A stretch of DNA of 64,000 nucleotides from Fremontodendron californicum. Lineage: Eukaryota; Streptophyta; Magnoliopsida; Malvales; Malvaceae. Under the pieces are notes generated by a model, which worked only from the letters and a program-made list of their open reading frames with translations, was not told where the DNA came from and ran no database searches. Location of the stretch: contig JAULJL010000005.1 in NCBI GenBank assembly GCA_030761205.1, forward strand, positions 11,619,501-11,683,500, in the 5' to 3' direction. Below are positions 25,215 to 36,990 of the stretch, in pieces; position 1 is the first letter of the stretch; the number at the start of each line of letters is the position of its first letter. Position numbers and translations under genes: made by a program.

Positions 25215-28200
25215 TTTGGAATAGACTTAAAGACTATGGGCAACTCAGTCGCACTCCAATTGGTTAGTCTATATCCTGGTGGACAAGGTCGCACCATCCA
25301 GCTAGCACTTTCTCTTTCAATTCTGTCTTTCCCAGTCATGCAGATCTCCACATCATTCATCTGTTCATCACCATTCACCTGGAATTTCTTGAAGGCTTTC
25401 TCTATCATCACAAGTACATCATCAGAATTCTTTTCTCCGAACAGAGAACCAGCTGAGCGGAAGTTGTGAAGGATAGGTGGGAATGTCATAGGCTCCCACT
25501 CAATATCCATACCCGCAAAACGGGCCATTCTCCTTTGTCGATTCTTTTCAACCTGTCTTCTTTTCTCATGGGCCTTTGGAAGATATCCTAAGCCAAATCG
25601 GTCCTTTTTTCCTTTTACCTCTATGGCTCGAGCCCTCCCCTGAAGATATTTCCCGAGACCTTTTCCTGCCCTGCAGCCTTTTCCTACGGTGGTTTTTACC
25701 CCCAACCTTGTGTTCTTGGACAGCTTTGGTTTTGGAATTTTTTGTCCTTCAGCGACAAAAACTGCATTTACAAATTCCAAAGACCGGAAAGAACACTCCA
25801 CGGCCTCTTCATTCGGCTCCACATAAGGAGATTCAGTGGATGCGGAGGCTATTATGTCTTCCTCCCCTGATACCGTAATCAACCGACCCTCCATCACAAA
25901 TTTTAGTTTCTGGTGAAGAGACGAGGGTACAGCCCCAGCTGAATGTATCCATGGCCTTCCCAACAAACAGTTATAAGATGGATTGATATCCATAACCTGG
26001 AAGTTCACTGTATATGTGCACGGGCCTATTTCCAAAGGAACTTCAATGGTTCCCATAACCTCCCTCCTGGTTCCGTCAAAAGCTCTGACCACCGTGCAAC
26101 TCGGTATCATATAGGATAAATCCACTGGTAACTTGGATAAGGTTGCTAAAGGCATCACATTTAGTGAAGAACCGTTGTCCAGAAGGACCCTCGGTAATAT
26201 GTGCCCCTTACAAGTAGTGGTTATATGGAGAGCTTTTGTTGATCCAATACCATTGGGTGGTATTTCCTCATAGCTGAAGAATATGAAGTCATCAGCTGCG
26301 ATGTTTCCCACCAACCTACCCAGCTTTTCCACTGATATATTATTGGCCACGTACGCTTGATTTAATACTCTCAATAAAGCCTTTCTGTGTGGTTCTGAAT
26401 TTAAAAGCAAAGATAAGATTGAAATCCTAGCTGGTTGACGTTGCAGTTGTTCAACCACGCTATATTCACTATGCTTTATAAATTTCAAGAACTCACAAGC
26501 TTCTTTTTCACATACTGGCTCTTTGATTCCATTAATCGGGGCTGATCCCCTCTCTGTTTCCTCCGGCAAATCCTTCTCAATGCGGATTGGCTCGACGACC
26601 TTCTTCCCTTTGTCAATTCCTCTGTCTTTCCCTGCTACCCCTTGTTCAATGGCCTCCGGAGCATAACACCTCCCACTTCGGGTTAAATGCCCCACACCTG
26701 TAATATCCTGTTGGCCTGAAGACCCGGGTATAACCATACTGCAGTCATATTTCCATGGTGTAGCCTTGTTTTCCTTGTATGGAAAGGAAACAGGTAAATC
26801 AATGATTAATTTGGGCGCATTTTCTTCCATGGCTGGCATAACTTTTTCCTCCGGTTCATCATAGTAGATGATTAGGGGTCTTCCTATCCCATAGCCACTT
26901 GTATTTTCAATGACTTCTATTTCCCCTTCTATCTCCTCATAGAATTGGGCTACCCCATTATCCATCATTCTTTGGATTTTAACCCGGAAGTCCCCACAGT
27001 TCTGTATGTCATGGCCTTCACTCTTATGGAACGGGCACCAATCATGCACCCTTCTTGCTACCATTTTCAGATCTTTCGTACCTTCCACCAATTCTGCCTT
27101 GACCATTTCAGCCCATATTGTCATCATCGGAGTCTTAACCTCCCCAATATCCCTCTTTAATCTTCTGTCCCCTCCGGTCAATATTGCATTCATTTGATTC
27201 CCAGCATGATTGGGCAACGGATTTCCAGCTACGTTCGGCCCATTTTTTGATCCAAACTTCACTACCCCTGAATTAATCAAGCTTTGGACTTTTCTTTTGA
27301 AGGCTAGGCAATCTTCAATTGAATGTCCTTGGATTCCCGCATGGTATGCACAGTTGGTGTTTGCATTGTACCATCTTGGATATGGAGGTGTCAAAGGTTT
27401 TAGGTACACAGGTGCAACAAGTTGACCCTGCAACAGTTTTGGATATAGATCACCGTAAGTAGTGGGAATTGGATCAAATTGGGTTCTTTGATCGTTCCTT
27501 GGTGAACGTTGGTCATTACGCGCAGGCCCTTGTGTGTTAGGAACAGTATTTCTAGGAAGGGTGATTTGAGGGGATATGCCAGTTGGGAATGGCTGTTGTG
27601 GTATATTGGTATAAGGGAACGGGTTTTGGGTAAGGTGGTTGATATTAGGGTAATAAGGATTATACCCCGGATATGGTGTGTATGGTGTAGGAGGTGTATA
27701 AGGTGTGGTAGGGGTATAAGGCCTCGGTGGTGTGTATGGTGTAGGAGGTGTGTAAGGGTATTGGTTGAAGCTTACTGCATGGGTTTCCTCCTTTTTCTTT
27801 GTAGGAAAAGCTCTTTTTGGGGTAGCAGACTCACCCCCTTCCATCTTTCCACTCTTAATGGCTGACTCAATCATTTCTCCAGATATTACCATATCCGCAA
27901 AATCTTTGGTAGCATTTCCCACCAATCTGTCATAATAAGGTGCCTTCAATGTGTTGATGAAAAGCACCGTGGTTTCTTTGTTGGTTAAAGGGGGTTGCAC
28001 TTGTGTTGCCAGGTCCCTCCACCTCTGTGAATACTCCTTGAAGGCCTCATTGGACCTCTTTTCCATGTTCTGTAATGACAGCCTGTCTGGTACCATATCA
28101 GAAACGTGCTTATAATACTCCATAAAAGCCCTGGCCAGATCCGTCCATGAACGAATCTTGGTACGACTGAGTTGGTTGTACCATCGGGTGGCGGACCCTG

Positions 28201-28882
28201 TTAAGCTGTCCTGGAAGCAATGAATAAGCAATTTTTCATTATCCTCATGCCCTGTCATCCTTCTACAGTACATAGTCAGATGAGCTGATGGGTTGGTGGT
28301 CCCATTATACTTTTCAAAATCTGGTACTTTGAACTTTGGTGGAATTATTAGATCATGTACCAGGCTCATCTCTTTGGCATCTAGGCTGCCAAACAACTCT
28401 GCTCCTTCCACTGCCCTTAGCCTTTCTTCCAACAACTGATATTTCTTCTCAGATTCAGCAGTTTCGACCCTCTTCAGTTTATTCATTTTGGCCCTTTCCT
28501 TCTCTGCCATTTCTTCGAAGTCTGGAACCTCAATCTCAATTGGATCAACTCCGGTGTTACCCCTTTTTGGACCGAAATTCTGTGGTTCGGCCGCCGGCTG
28601 GATGTAGATGTAGGATGCTGCCCCAGTTGGAATTTCATTTCCCATAGGTTGGGATGTCTGACCATTTCTCTGTACCACTTCTGGTCTATCCTCTTGATTT
28701 ACTGCCCCCATTCCAGCAGCTGAATTCTCTCCAGGCCACTTCTGCTTCATCATATTGCCCATCATCTCCATGAGCTTCGTCATCTGTTCTCGTGTCTCTT
28801 CTTGAGACTTAGTCAACTGTTCTTGTAGTTCTTTCTGGATTCTTTCCATTCTCTCAACTCTGGCAAGCTGATCATTTTCCAT
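25211..28882 (-). CDS. Ogre gag-protease polyprotein
   Basis: 1223 codons from ATG at 28882. An N-terminal coiled-coil-like region (residues 1-50) precedes a retrotransposon gag domain (about 165-345, with LIIPPKFKVPDFEKYNGT and RWRDLATQVQPP). A Pro/Tyr/Thr-rich repeat of PYTPPT type follows (about 374-405), then two zinc-knuckle-like motifs, CAYHAGIQGHSIEDC (about 509) and CPFHKSEGHDIQNC (about 614). A retropepsin-like protease with LLDNGSSLNVMP (about 900) and LLGRPWIHSAGAV comes next, and a Gly-rich G-patch-like segment near 1060-1090. Gag packages the RNA; protease cuts the polyprotein. The active-site triplet is DNG rather than the usual DTG/DSG. Full-length translation into RT requires removal of the following intron. 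The frame is intact, consistent with recent activity. Confidence 0.93.
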   Translation of the reverse strand: MENDQLARVERMERIQKELQEQLTKSQEETREQMTKLMEMMGNMMKQKWPGENSAAGMGAVNQEDRPEVVQRNGQTSQPMGNEIPTGAASYIYIQPAAEPQNFGPKRGNTGVDPIEIEVPDFEEMAEKERAKMNKLKRVETAESEKKYQLLEERLRAVEGAELFGSLDAKEMSLVHDLIIPPKFKVPDFEKYNGTTNPSAHLTMYCRRMTGHEDNEKLLIHCFQDSLTGSATRWYNQLSRTKIRSWTDLARAFMEYYKHVSDMVPDRLSLQNMEKRSNEAFKEYSQRWRDLATQVQPPLTNKETTVLFINTLKAPYYDRLVGNATKDFADMVISGEMIESAIKSGKMEGGESATPKRAFPTKKKEETHAVSFNQYPYTPPTPYTPPRPYTPTTPYTPPTPYTPYPGYNPYYPNINHLTQNPFPYTNIPQQPFPTGISPQITLPRNTVPNTQGPARNDQRSPRNDQRTQFDPIPTTYGDLYPKLLQGQLVAPVYLKPLTPPYPRWYNANTNCAYHAGIQGHSIEDCLAFKRKVQSLINSGVVKFGSKNGPNVAGNPLPNHAGNQMNAILTGGDRRLKRDIGEVKTPMMTIWAEMVKAELVEGTKDLKMVARRVHDWCPFHKSEGHDIQNCGDFRVKIQRMMDNGVAQFYEEIEGEIEVIENTSGYGIGRPLIIYYDEPEEKVMPAMEENAPKLIIDLPVSFPYKENKATPWKYDCSMVIPGSSGQQDITGVGHLTRSGRCYAPEAIEQGVAGKDRGIDKGKKVVEPIRIEKDLPEETERGSAPINGIKEPVCEKEACEFLKFIKHSEYSVVEQLQRQPARISILSLLLNSEPHRKALLRVLNQAYVANNISVEKLGRLVGNIAADDFIFFSYEEIPPNGIGSTKALHITTTCKGHILPRVLLDNGSSLNVMPLATLSKLPVDLSYMIPSCTVVRAFDGTRREVMGTIEVPLEIGPCTYTVNFQVMDINPSYNCLLGRPWIHSAGAVPSSLHQKLKFVMEGRLITVSGEEDIIASASTESPYVEPNEEAVECSFRSLEFVNAVFVAEGQKIPKPKLSKNTRLGVKTTVGKGCRAGKGLGKYLQGRARAIEVKGKKDRFGLGYLPKAHEKRRQVEKNRQRRMARFAGMDIEWEPMTFPPILHNFRSAGSLFGEKNSDDVLVMIEKAFKKFQVNGDEQMNDVEICMTGKDRIERESASWMVRPCPPGYRLTNWSATELPIVFKSIPK

Positions 28883-29241
28883 GGCTTTTGTTCGAGACCG
28901 AGTATTGTAAGAGTGTTGGAAATCTGGTTCTTTCTGAGTGCGACCAATTGTACCTTTATTTTTTTAAAAAACCATGGATTAGAAATTATTGACACAATTC
29001 TTATTTTATTTTATAAAAAATGAATAAATGAATGAATGAATCAGTGTTAATGAATGAACAACTAAGTAAATGACTAAGTGTATGAACTTAGATGACTATT
29101 TAAAGTATTGGCCCCGGGATAATTCCAACCAAACGGTCTTTCATTGATTTCCTGAAACAAAAGATCATGATAATCTGTCTCTCCTAAAAACTATTACAAG
29201 ATACTAGTCCTATAATAACTCCCTCGGATCCTGGACCTTCT
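28883..29241 (-). other. Spacer between ORF1 and gag
   Basis: About 360 bp without a convincing frame. It includes an AATG-type simple repeat (about 29022-29065, plus-strand ATGAATGAATGA). Confidence 0.6.
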
Positions 29242-30993
29242 TCAATGTCCTCCTTTAACTGCCTTGCTCTTCCATCTGATCCCTACTTGTTCACGGCCCT
29301 TAGACGTGTTAGCACAAGCATCACCCTGTAAGCTCTCCCTAGCTTGCTTCTCAAGTTGATTTGCTCGGGCTTCCTCGTGTTTTGCCTTTTCTACCCAATA
29401 ATTCTTCTCCTTTTTGAGGTTTTTGACTTCTTGTTCCCATTCCCCGGAAGTCTTGAGAGTCCCCTCAAATCTGAGCTCAAAGCGATATCTCTTGTTCTCC
29501 AAATGCAATCCTCGAAGGTCGTCCTTAACGGTGTCCCTTTCTCTCTTAATCTGTTCCTTCTCTTTTTCCCGAGCTGATTCCCTCTTTTTCATGTCTTCAA
29601 GCTCTTCTTGCAGTTGGGCAATTTCCTTACTCATCCGGGCCTTTTCTTTTTCAAATTCCGCTCTTGTAATTTCTAATTCTGATGGCATTTCCCTCGGTGG
29701 CGGATTTATGAACTGGATCTCCTCCCCATCTGATGTCAATAGTCTATCATTAACCCTTAATTTCCTCCATACCAAATAATCAGGTGTGACGGTGTCGGCA
29801 TATCTGGCCACTTTTATCCGTTGAGTTTTCTTCCATGCTTCGATCGCTGCCCGTACTTTTCCAGAATATCCATCTTCCCCATAAGTGAACTCTGATGATC
29901 TTAAATTATGAGTCATGGGTGTGAATTGCCGAGACTCCACCTGTCTTTGCACCAACAGAGGCGCATAACTCACAGACCCCCAAATTCCGAGCAGTGGAAC
30001 TCCCGGGTTGTCCCCACATTTGTACATAATCGGCACAGGAACCATCCATGGAGCTCTCCAAGTCACCATCTCCCCTTTTAGATTCCGGAACATGTTGACC
30101 CATTTCTCTTCATTCCCTTCCTTAGGCCAATCATTTTGAAGGAATTCCTTAATCGGAACTAAAGTCTTCATGTATGGTTTGAAGGAAACATTTTCTATCT
30201 TCCAAAAGTGACTTTGAATCCAAATATAAAGGAGTTGTACACACCCCTTGATCCTCCCTCGTCCGGCCTTTTTACAAAAATTCAAGGATCGGATAGTTTC
30301 AGCTATGATGGCCGGAGATGGGTTGATCTTTTGTTCCAACTTTTCAAAGAAATCGAACACGGCTATATCCACATGACCCAATATCTTTGGGAATATGATT
30401 AACCCGTAGATGGCTAGAGCGAAGATGTCCCTGGCTTTTGCTTTGTTAGAACAACCCAATATCAACAGTCGGAGAGTTTCCCACGGAATGCACCCATTTT
30501 TCTGCTTCGTGTCCACATGACTCTCAACCCATGTTGTATCCATTCCAGTGATCCTAGCCACTTTCTTCTTAAGACCTGAAGGTTTCATTTCCTTCAAATA
30601 TATCCGATCAGGATTAGGACATTCAATACGTAACAGTGTCGAATATTCTTCGATCAGTGGTGTCATATCCTCATCGTTAAAAGTGAAACATCTATAAGCA
30701 GGATTCCAGAACTGTACCATAGCCTGAATCAACCCACTATTGACCTGAATCGGAATTAAGAGTGCTATGTCTCCATATTTCTGAGTGAAGGCTTCTTTCT
30801 CTGATACATTCCACTGGTTCCAAATGTCGGCTAACCCTCGGAGATTATTCTGTCTAAGATCCACTTTGACCCTTTCCGGCAATATTGACACATAACCCTT
30901 CTCGAGGCAATCTCCATCCTCCCTCTGATTTTTTTCTGACTATGCCCTGACTACTGCATGATCTTCTATCACTGAAATAACCTGGTCCTCCAT
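29242..30993 (-). CDS. Ogre ORF1 (DUF7745-like) with an in-frame TAG at codon 18
   Basis: The frame from ATG at 30993 starts MEDQVISVIEDHAVVRA, hits TAG at 30942-30940, then stays open to 29242. The uninterrupted part is 549 codons counted from the in-frame GTG at 30891; no in-frame ATG lies between the TAG and that GTG. The body has FWNPAYRCFTFNDEDMTP and EEYSTLLRIE, features of the extra ORF found upstream of gag in Ogre elements (DUF7745/plant-mobile-domain-like), and a long charged coiled coil from about residue 400. Its function is unknown. The plus-strand ORF1 at 63419 is homologous. TAG probably arose from TGG; it could lower ORF1 expression or be bypassed by readthrough. Confidence 0.85.
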
Positions 30994-31947
30994 GAAAGTC
31001 CTTTGGGTTGATAACTATCTCGAGGCCAATAAACTTCAAGTATATGATGATGTCTATGATGCATGCCAAAGAAAAGAAAACAGAAAGAAATAGATTAGTA
31101 AGGAAATGAATTCACAAATATAACATAAATAACAACATGCTTAAAAAAATGTCCCAAAATTTAAACAGAGCTACGGCATTACAACGCCTTTGGGACAAAA
31201 TAATAAAAAATACGAGTGGTATGATGTTCGTTCATCATCACCCAATTTGTATCTAACATATAGAAAGATGGTAAAAGGTTGGAAATGTTCCTCCATGTGT
31301 CTTAAACTTCGGGTATCTAACAGAAATCCGGCATGGCTTCGCCTAGGTTCACTATATGAAGGTGAATTGGTTCTAAGGCTCCGAATTGTTCCTCACTGTC
31401 GCCGGTGAAGGCTAGTAAGGCACCCCGATAAAAGCGGGTTCAATTCGTTAGAGTATATTTTCCTATGCCCGTACGGAGGATTATCACGAAGGCATTAGGT
31501 ACTTTATACTCCGAAAGTGTTTCACTAGCCCATACGGAGGATCATCACGAAGGCGTAGTTACTTTACTCCCACTTAAAAGGACAGAACCCGGGTAGAGGA
31601 TTCATGTTATGCAAATGCACGTGTAGTGTGTGTGGAGGAACAAAACAAACCTGTCACCACCTATTCTACAACCCTTATTCTAAATACCCCACAAAACTTA
31701 AACAATGTAAAACATCATTCAAACAAACATATAAATATACGCAACAAAATTAACAGGGAACAACTAATAATATGAATGCATATGAATATGGACATATTAA
31801 AACATTTTTTTTATTTCCAAAATTCTCTTTTTTTTTTTTTTTTTTTGATCCAAAGAAATATAGGAATAAAAATTAAATACCAATTAAACCAACAAAACCG
31901 AGACTTTGATAACACACGACTAATTCTAGGCCTGACTCTCTAATATT
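30994..31947 (-). other. 5' leader of the inner Ogre
   Basis: Non-coding leader between PBS and ORF1. It contains two related modules (CCCGTACGGAGGATTATCAC near 31469 and CCCATACGGAGGATCATCAC near 31529) and a CACTGTCGCCGGTGAAGGC segment near 31394. The same block recurs at 41470-41730 in the outer element and, inverted and more diverged, at 62860-63100. A poly-T run lies at 31830-31847. Confidence 0.75.
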
Positions 31948-31965
31948 TCCCCAGCGGAGTCGCCA
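31948..31965 (-). promoter_or_regulatory. Primer-binding site, tRNA-Arg type
   Basis: On the minus strand TGGCGACTCCGCTGGGGA starts three bases downstream of the 5' LTR end (TTGCGACA). It is complementary to the 3' end of a plant tRNA-Arg, the primer described for Ogre elements. Confidence 0.85.
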
Positions 31966-34900
31966 AGCTGTCGCAACCTAAAAAATAACGTCTCATCGCA
32001 AGACTTTATTATTCGTTAGATGTGACATTAAAAAATCGAGGAAAAGTCGACTTAATTCCTCTAGAAAAATGAAGGTTTTGAAAATGACCTTAAAAAAGAC
32101 ATGGAGTCGCCACCAATCTTTTTTAGCTAGGTGTGATCGGCCACCTATTAAAACCGGTTTTATAAAATATTTTAAAAATTAATTAAAACATTTTAAAAAC
32201 CAATTTCAAGTCTGCGTTTTAAACCAGAGAAATCAAAGAAGCGGGTTCGGGAGTCGGTTACGTGTGGGGAAGGATTAGCACCCCCACAACGCCCGTATAA
32301 ATCGGTACCTTATTAATCGTGTGTTATCTCAAGTCTCGGTAAAAAGTTGGTTTTAAACTTAGTATTTCAAGTTAATTCCCAATTTAAAAATAATTCCATT
32401 TTTTTATTGAAAATGATCCGGAATTTATAAATTCAAAATTTTCCTATATTCCCCAACAAACGTGGCAAAATATAGAAATTTTTATTAGTTTTGAAAAACT
32501 TTCCGAATCATTCTTCTTTTGAAAGAAAGATATTCCTTTATTAATGATAATTGATGAAATTCCCTCCAGCAAACCCGGTAGAGAACTCATGAATTATTTT
32601 AACTCGGGAATATCTTTATTTTTATTGAAAACCATTATCTTTTTGAAAACATTTAAAATAAATGAACATGTATATGCATGACATAAATAAAATGACATAG
32701 CAAAATCTAAATAATATAATGCAACCTAAATGACATGGCAAACATGAATGATATGGCATATACATTAAATGAAATGGAATATGAAATAATGCTACCATAT
32801 AATATGCATGAAAATAAAAATAGAAATAATAGTGCATGAACATAGTATATGCTAAATAATATGACCAAAAAAATGACTAAATAAAAGCATGGGATATCAT
32901 GAAATATTCCAAATCATATGATAAACCATATAACATCAAAAATATAAATCAAAATAATAACAATATCATAGAAATTATTATAACAAGAATCACATATTAT
33001 ATAAAATGCATGAATATAAAAATGCAATGCATGAAATGTATTTTTTCCTTTAATTAAGGAAATCCGTATATCTAAAAAGATATCCGGCTACCTTAGGAAA
33101 ATATGTCAAATTAAATATTCTAAAACCAAAATACTTTGTGATTGTTTGAAAATAATTTTGAGAAGCTTGAATTAAAAATAAAAACTGGGCTAGAATTTTT
33201 TAAATGGCTCTAATTTCCTAAGTTTAAAAAATCCGGACTTGGCTACCCTTAACCCGGGACTTGAAAAACCATTTTTAGAGTTTAAAAAGGCTTATAAATT
33301 ATCCTAAGTCAGTAGCTAACCCTCCTAATCAGCCCACTCTAAGTAAATTAACCAAAACAGAAAAATGGTTTTTCTTTAAATTCAATTATCACTCCACTGT
33401 CCAGTATTAATCCACGATTTTTTACCCAATTTTTAAAACTTCCAAAAATTCTAAAATAAATACTGGAGACTCAGAACATGTAAAACTATACGAAAACAAA
33501 TCGGCTTAATTTTCTGATCAAAGATGAATTCCCAGAAAAATCATAGATGTACGAGTTTTTGGAGGAGAAAAAACTGCTTTGTTTTTCTTTAAATTCAATT
33601 CTGACTCCACTGTCCAGTTTTAATCCACGATTTTTTACCCTATTTTTAAAAATTCCAAAATTTCTGAAAAAATTACTGGAGACTCAGGACATGTAAAACT
33701 ACACGATAAAAAATCGGCTTAATTTTATGATCAAAGATGAATTCCCAGAAAAATCAGAGATGTACGAGTTTTTGGAGGAAAAAAAAAACTGCTTTGCTAG
33801 CACATTTTTTTATCTTTGATAAAATCATTTAAAAATCAAAGTAAAAATATTTGAAACTCATAAAATGATTTCCAAACAATAGCTAAGACTTTTTGAAAGT
33901 TAGATAAAAATTGTCTAAGTAAAAAAAAAATCACAAAGGTAGAATAATCAATTTGACAAACTTAATTTTCCACAAGTGTGCTCAAGAGAGCATGACTTTG
34001 AACCATCAATTGGCTCAAGTCATTATTCAAGTGGTATGAATATGAAATGCATGAAATAATGCAGCAAACATAATGCATGGATCTAAACCTAAATGTAAGG
34101 AAAATGCATGACATAAATAATATGGCCTAGACCTAACATGAACTTGCATGGCATTTAATATAACCTAGACCTAAAACATGCATGGCATTTTTACAAACAC
34201 AAGGCATGCTTAATTCAAAAATCCAACCAAATATCATGCAAATGCAAAAACCTAACAACTAGCATGACAAAAAATGCAACACACAATGCAAAACACATGG
34301 AGTAGCCAAATGGCCTCAAGCTCCAACAAGCATGGCATTTTCTCAAACACTTGGCATACTAGCATGAAAAACTAAGTCATAACACAAAAATCACACAAGC
34401 ATTTTCACAAACACCTAATATACTAAGTCTAAAACATGCTCACTAAGATATAAAACAAGAATCATGCAAAGAATCACACAAGCATTTTCACAAACACTTA
34501 ATATGCTAACTCTAAAACATGCTCAAATTTAAACAACATGAAAACAGAAAATTAAAAATGCAAAAACATGAAATCTAAGACATAAATGGCAACAAATAAA
34601 GCAACCAAATTAAATATAACTTAAGAACATGAAATAACATAACATTTAAAACATCAAAAACAAGAAAATAGCATAAACAATATGGTAAAATGAATCAACA
34701 CAACAACTTAAAATAAATAATGTAGGCCATTTGGCCATGGTGAGTTTATTGTAAAAACAAAATGTAAATAAAATATACTTAAGAAAGGAAATGAAGGAAG
34801 AACAAAAAAAACATTATTCTAAAATGAAAACTCACCAAGTAGAGATTAAAATAGCAAAAAACAAGAATAGAAAATGAAAGTGCAAGAGTTGGTGCTCAAG

Positions 34901-35078
34901 AGCAACCTCAAGAAGCTAATATTTCAAGCTTTTCTCTTCAAACTTTCCTTTTTTTTCTAAACTTTTCTTTTTTTGCTCTCAACCAAGAAGATAAAAACTA
35001 AGAAAAACTAAGAGAAATAAGCCAAAATGGAAAAGAAAAAAACCAAAATGTGCCTCTCTAGGGTTGGCCTTAATGATG

Positions 35079-35089
35079 TTTATATAGCC
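35079..35089 (-). promoter_or_regulatory. Probable TATA box of the Ogre 5' LTR
   Basis: GGCTATATAAA on the minus strand is a canonical plant TATA box. Transcription would start about 30 nt further on, near 35050, making roughly 1.7 kb of U3 and 3.1 kb of R-U5. The 3' LTR copy is at 16679-16689. It sits in a segment not shared with the outer element's LTRs. Confidence 0.6.
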
Positions 35090-36514
35090 TCAAAGATGTT
35101 GTCATTTTTGTGTAACCTATTTTCCATCAAATGGCTAATAATTCAAGATGAAAAGTCATGAAATTATCACCCTTAGATTAGCATCTCAGCCCTCTCTATG
35201 CAAAAATAATGTTGACATCTTTCTTAACCTATGTGGTTTACTCACCATGGCTTGATCAAAGAGAATGGTTAACTAACTCTTGATTTTTAACCACTTGATT
35301 AAAAAAAAATAATTAGAAGCTTCCTCCTTTCCTTGGGCTTGGGCATGCCAGCACTTCTCTTTTCCAGCCCAACTCTGATTTTTTGAAGGGCCAAAAAAAG
35401 CCCTTTTCGGTTGCTTGGGTGAAATGACCATTTTGCCCCCCGGATGCAAGTAAATATCAAACGGACTCCAAATTCAATTTTTATTTTTTTAATACTTCCA
35501 AAATAATAAAATATTGAGTTCTGAAAGTTTTCAAAATTATCCGAGTCCGTTTTCTATTTATTTGGATTTTTTCTTCCCAAAAATGCCCTTTTATGCCCCT
35601 ACGTTTTACCATTTTTTAAACGAGCTCCAAATCAAGATTTTCCTTCACCAATCTCTTCAAAATAATTAAAAAGTGTGATCTGGAAGTTTTCATAATTTTT
35701 GGAGCTCATTTGGTATTTTTTCGGGATTTATCGGCTTGAATTACTGCATAGGAGGCTCGGGATTTGGCCATTTTGCAAACGAACTCGGAATCAAGATTTT
35801 ATTTTGCCAATCTCTTCCAAATAATTTAAAAATGAGATTTGCCAAATTTCAGAATTTTTGGAGTCCATTTGCTATTTTTCCGGGATTTTCCTTTTTGAAT
35901 TACTCTATAAGAAGCCCGGGATTTGGCCATTTTGCAAACGAACTCGGAATCAAGATTTTCTTTCGCCAATCTCCTTCAAATGATTTAAGAATGAGATTGA
36001 CAAATTTTCCATAATTTTCGGAGACCATTTGCTATTTTTCCCAAATTTTTCCAATTTTGCCCTTTTACCTCCGAAACCCGGTTTTGCTCAAAACAAATCC
36101 GATTTTCAGATTTTCTTCAATCTGAGCGTTGGGCCATCCTTTTTAACCATTATTCATCCATTGAGGGCATTGGTCTTACTAAGTCGGGCCATTTCTGTGA
36201 TTCTTCTCGATTTCACCGAAATCCACTAAAAACCCTAATTCTCGGTTTTCTCCCGGATTGACTTTTCTTTCGGTTTTTCTTGCAAGTGACTTCTCCATTA
36301 CCCGTAGTCAGTGCTTATCTTTCATTTGGAACCTTCAATTTCGACCAGTTTGATCGTTTAAGCACTTTTCCCCAAATTTCTCGGATTAGGGTTTCTTTTC
36401 TACTGAATCTCCAAATCCCAACTTCCGAACTCCATATCTTTCAATGTAGACCTCGGATTATCAAAATTCTTTCGCCATTTTTCAATTGAACTCAAAATCT
36501 TGATTGTGAAAGTG

Positions 36515-36616
36515 GGTTGACTTTTTCAATAGTTGACTTTCTGGGGTTGACTTTTTCGGGGTTTACTTTTTCGGGGTTGACTTTTTCGGGGTTGACTTTT
36601 TCAAGTTTGACTTTTT
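36515..36616. promoter_or_regulatory. Array of W-box-like TTGACT motifs in LTR U3
   Basis: Six TTGACTTT copies (one further unit reads TTTACT) are spaced about 18-20 bp apart, mostly as GGGGTTGACTTTTTC units. TTGAC(T/C) is the core of the W-box bound by WRKY factors. Equivalent arrays are at 18115-18216, about 11740-11835 and 59419-59513. Teloboxes (AAACCCTAA near 36229; ATTAGGGTTT near 36385) lie on the TATA side of the array. Regulation is inferred, not shown. Confidence 0.5.
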
Positions 36617-36747
36617 GTGCTCGCCCTCTTAAACTAAGTCTCGGAGTACCATCTGCAGGATGAAAACAGTCTTTTTATACTCGGAAACATCAATATGGGA
36701 AGAAAACATACCTGTTTTAGTGGTCCGGACAAAATTAGGTGTCTACA

Positions 36748-36990
36748 CCTGTGATTTGAAAAATTATGCCCGGAGGTCTTAAAAATGGTGCCCATAGGCC
36801 TTACCCCTGAAAAAAAAGTTATGCCCGGAGGTCTTAAAGATGTTGCCCGGAGGTCTTATCTGTGATTTGAAAAATTATGCCCGGAGGTCTTAAAAATTGA
36901 AAATTATGCCCGAAGGTCTTAAAAATTGGCGCCCGGAGGCCTTACCCCTGAAAAAGTTATGCCCGGAGGTCTTAAAAATTGTCTTTGAAG
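36748..36990. repeat. Continuation of the outer element's GCCCGGAGGTCTTA array
   Basis: Starts with the duplicated CCTGT and continues the array interrupted at 13567. Units are irregular and become diverged before ending near 36990. Confidence 0.85.

Larger units (their letters stand above)
13568..36747 (-). mobile_element. Complete young Ogre retrotransposon, 23.2 kb
   Basis: Perfect TSD CCTGT (13563-13567 and 36748-36752). LTRs 13568-18347 and 31969-36747 differ by about four substitutions and one 1-bp indel, under 0.1%, so insertion was very recent (tens of thousands of years at rates near 1e-8 per site per year). Order on the minus strand: 5' LTR, tRNA-Arg-type PBS, leader, ORF1, gag-protease, intron, RT-RNase H-integrase, a 3.2-kb 3' untranslated region with 72-bp repeats, PPT, 3' LTR. 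Large size, very long LTRs, extra ORF1, PBS type and intron all match Ogre (TatIV) elements. The one coding defect I found is an in-frame TAG near the ORF1 start. Confidence 0.95.
31969..36747 (-). repeat. 5' LTR of the inner Ogre, 4779 bp
   Basis: The active promoter copy in element orientation. TG...CA termini, next to the PBS on one side and the CCTGT target duplication on the other. Plus-strand short frames at 35736-36489 recur in every LTR copy and are antisense, not genes. Confidence 0.95.
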
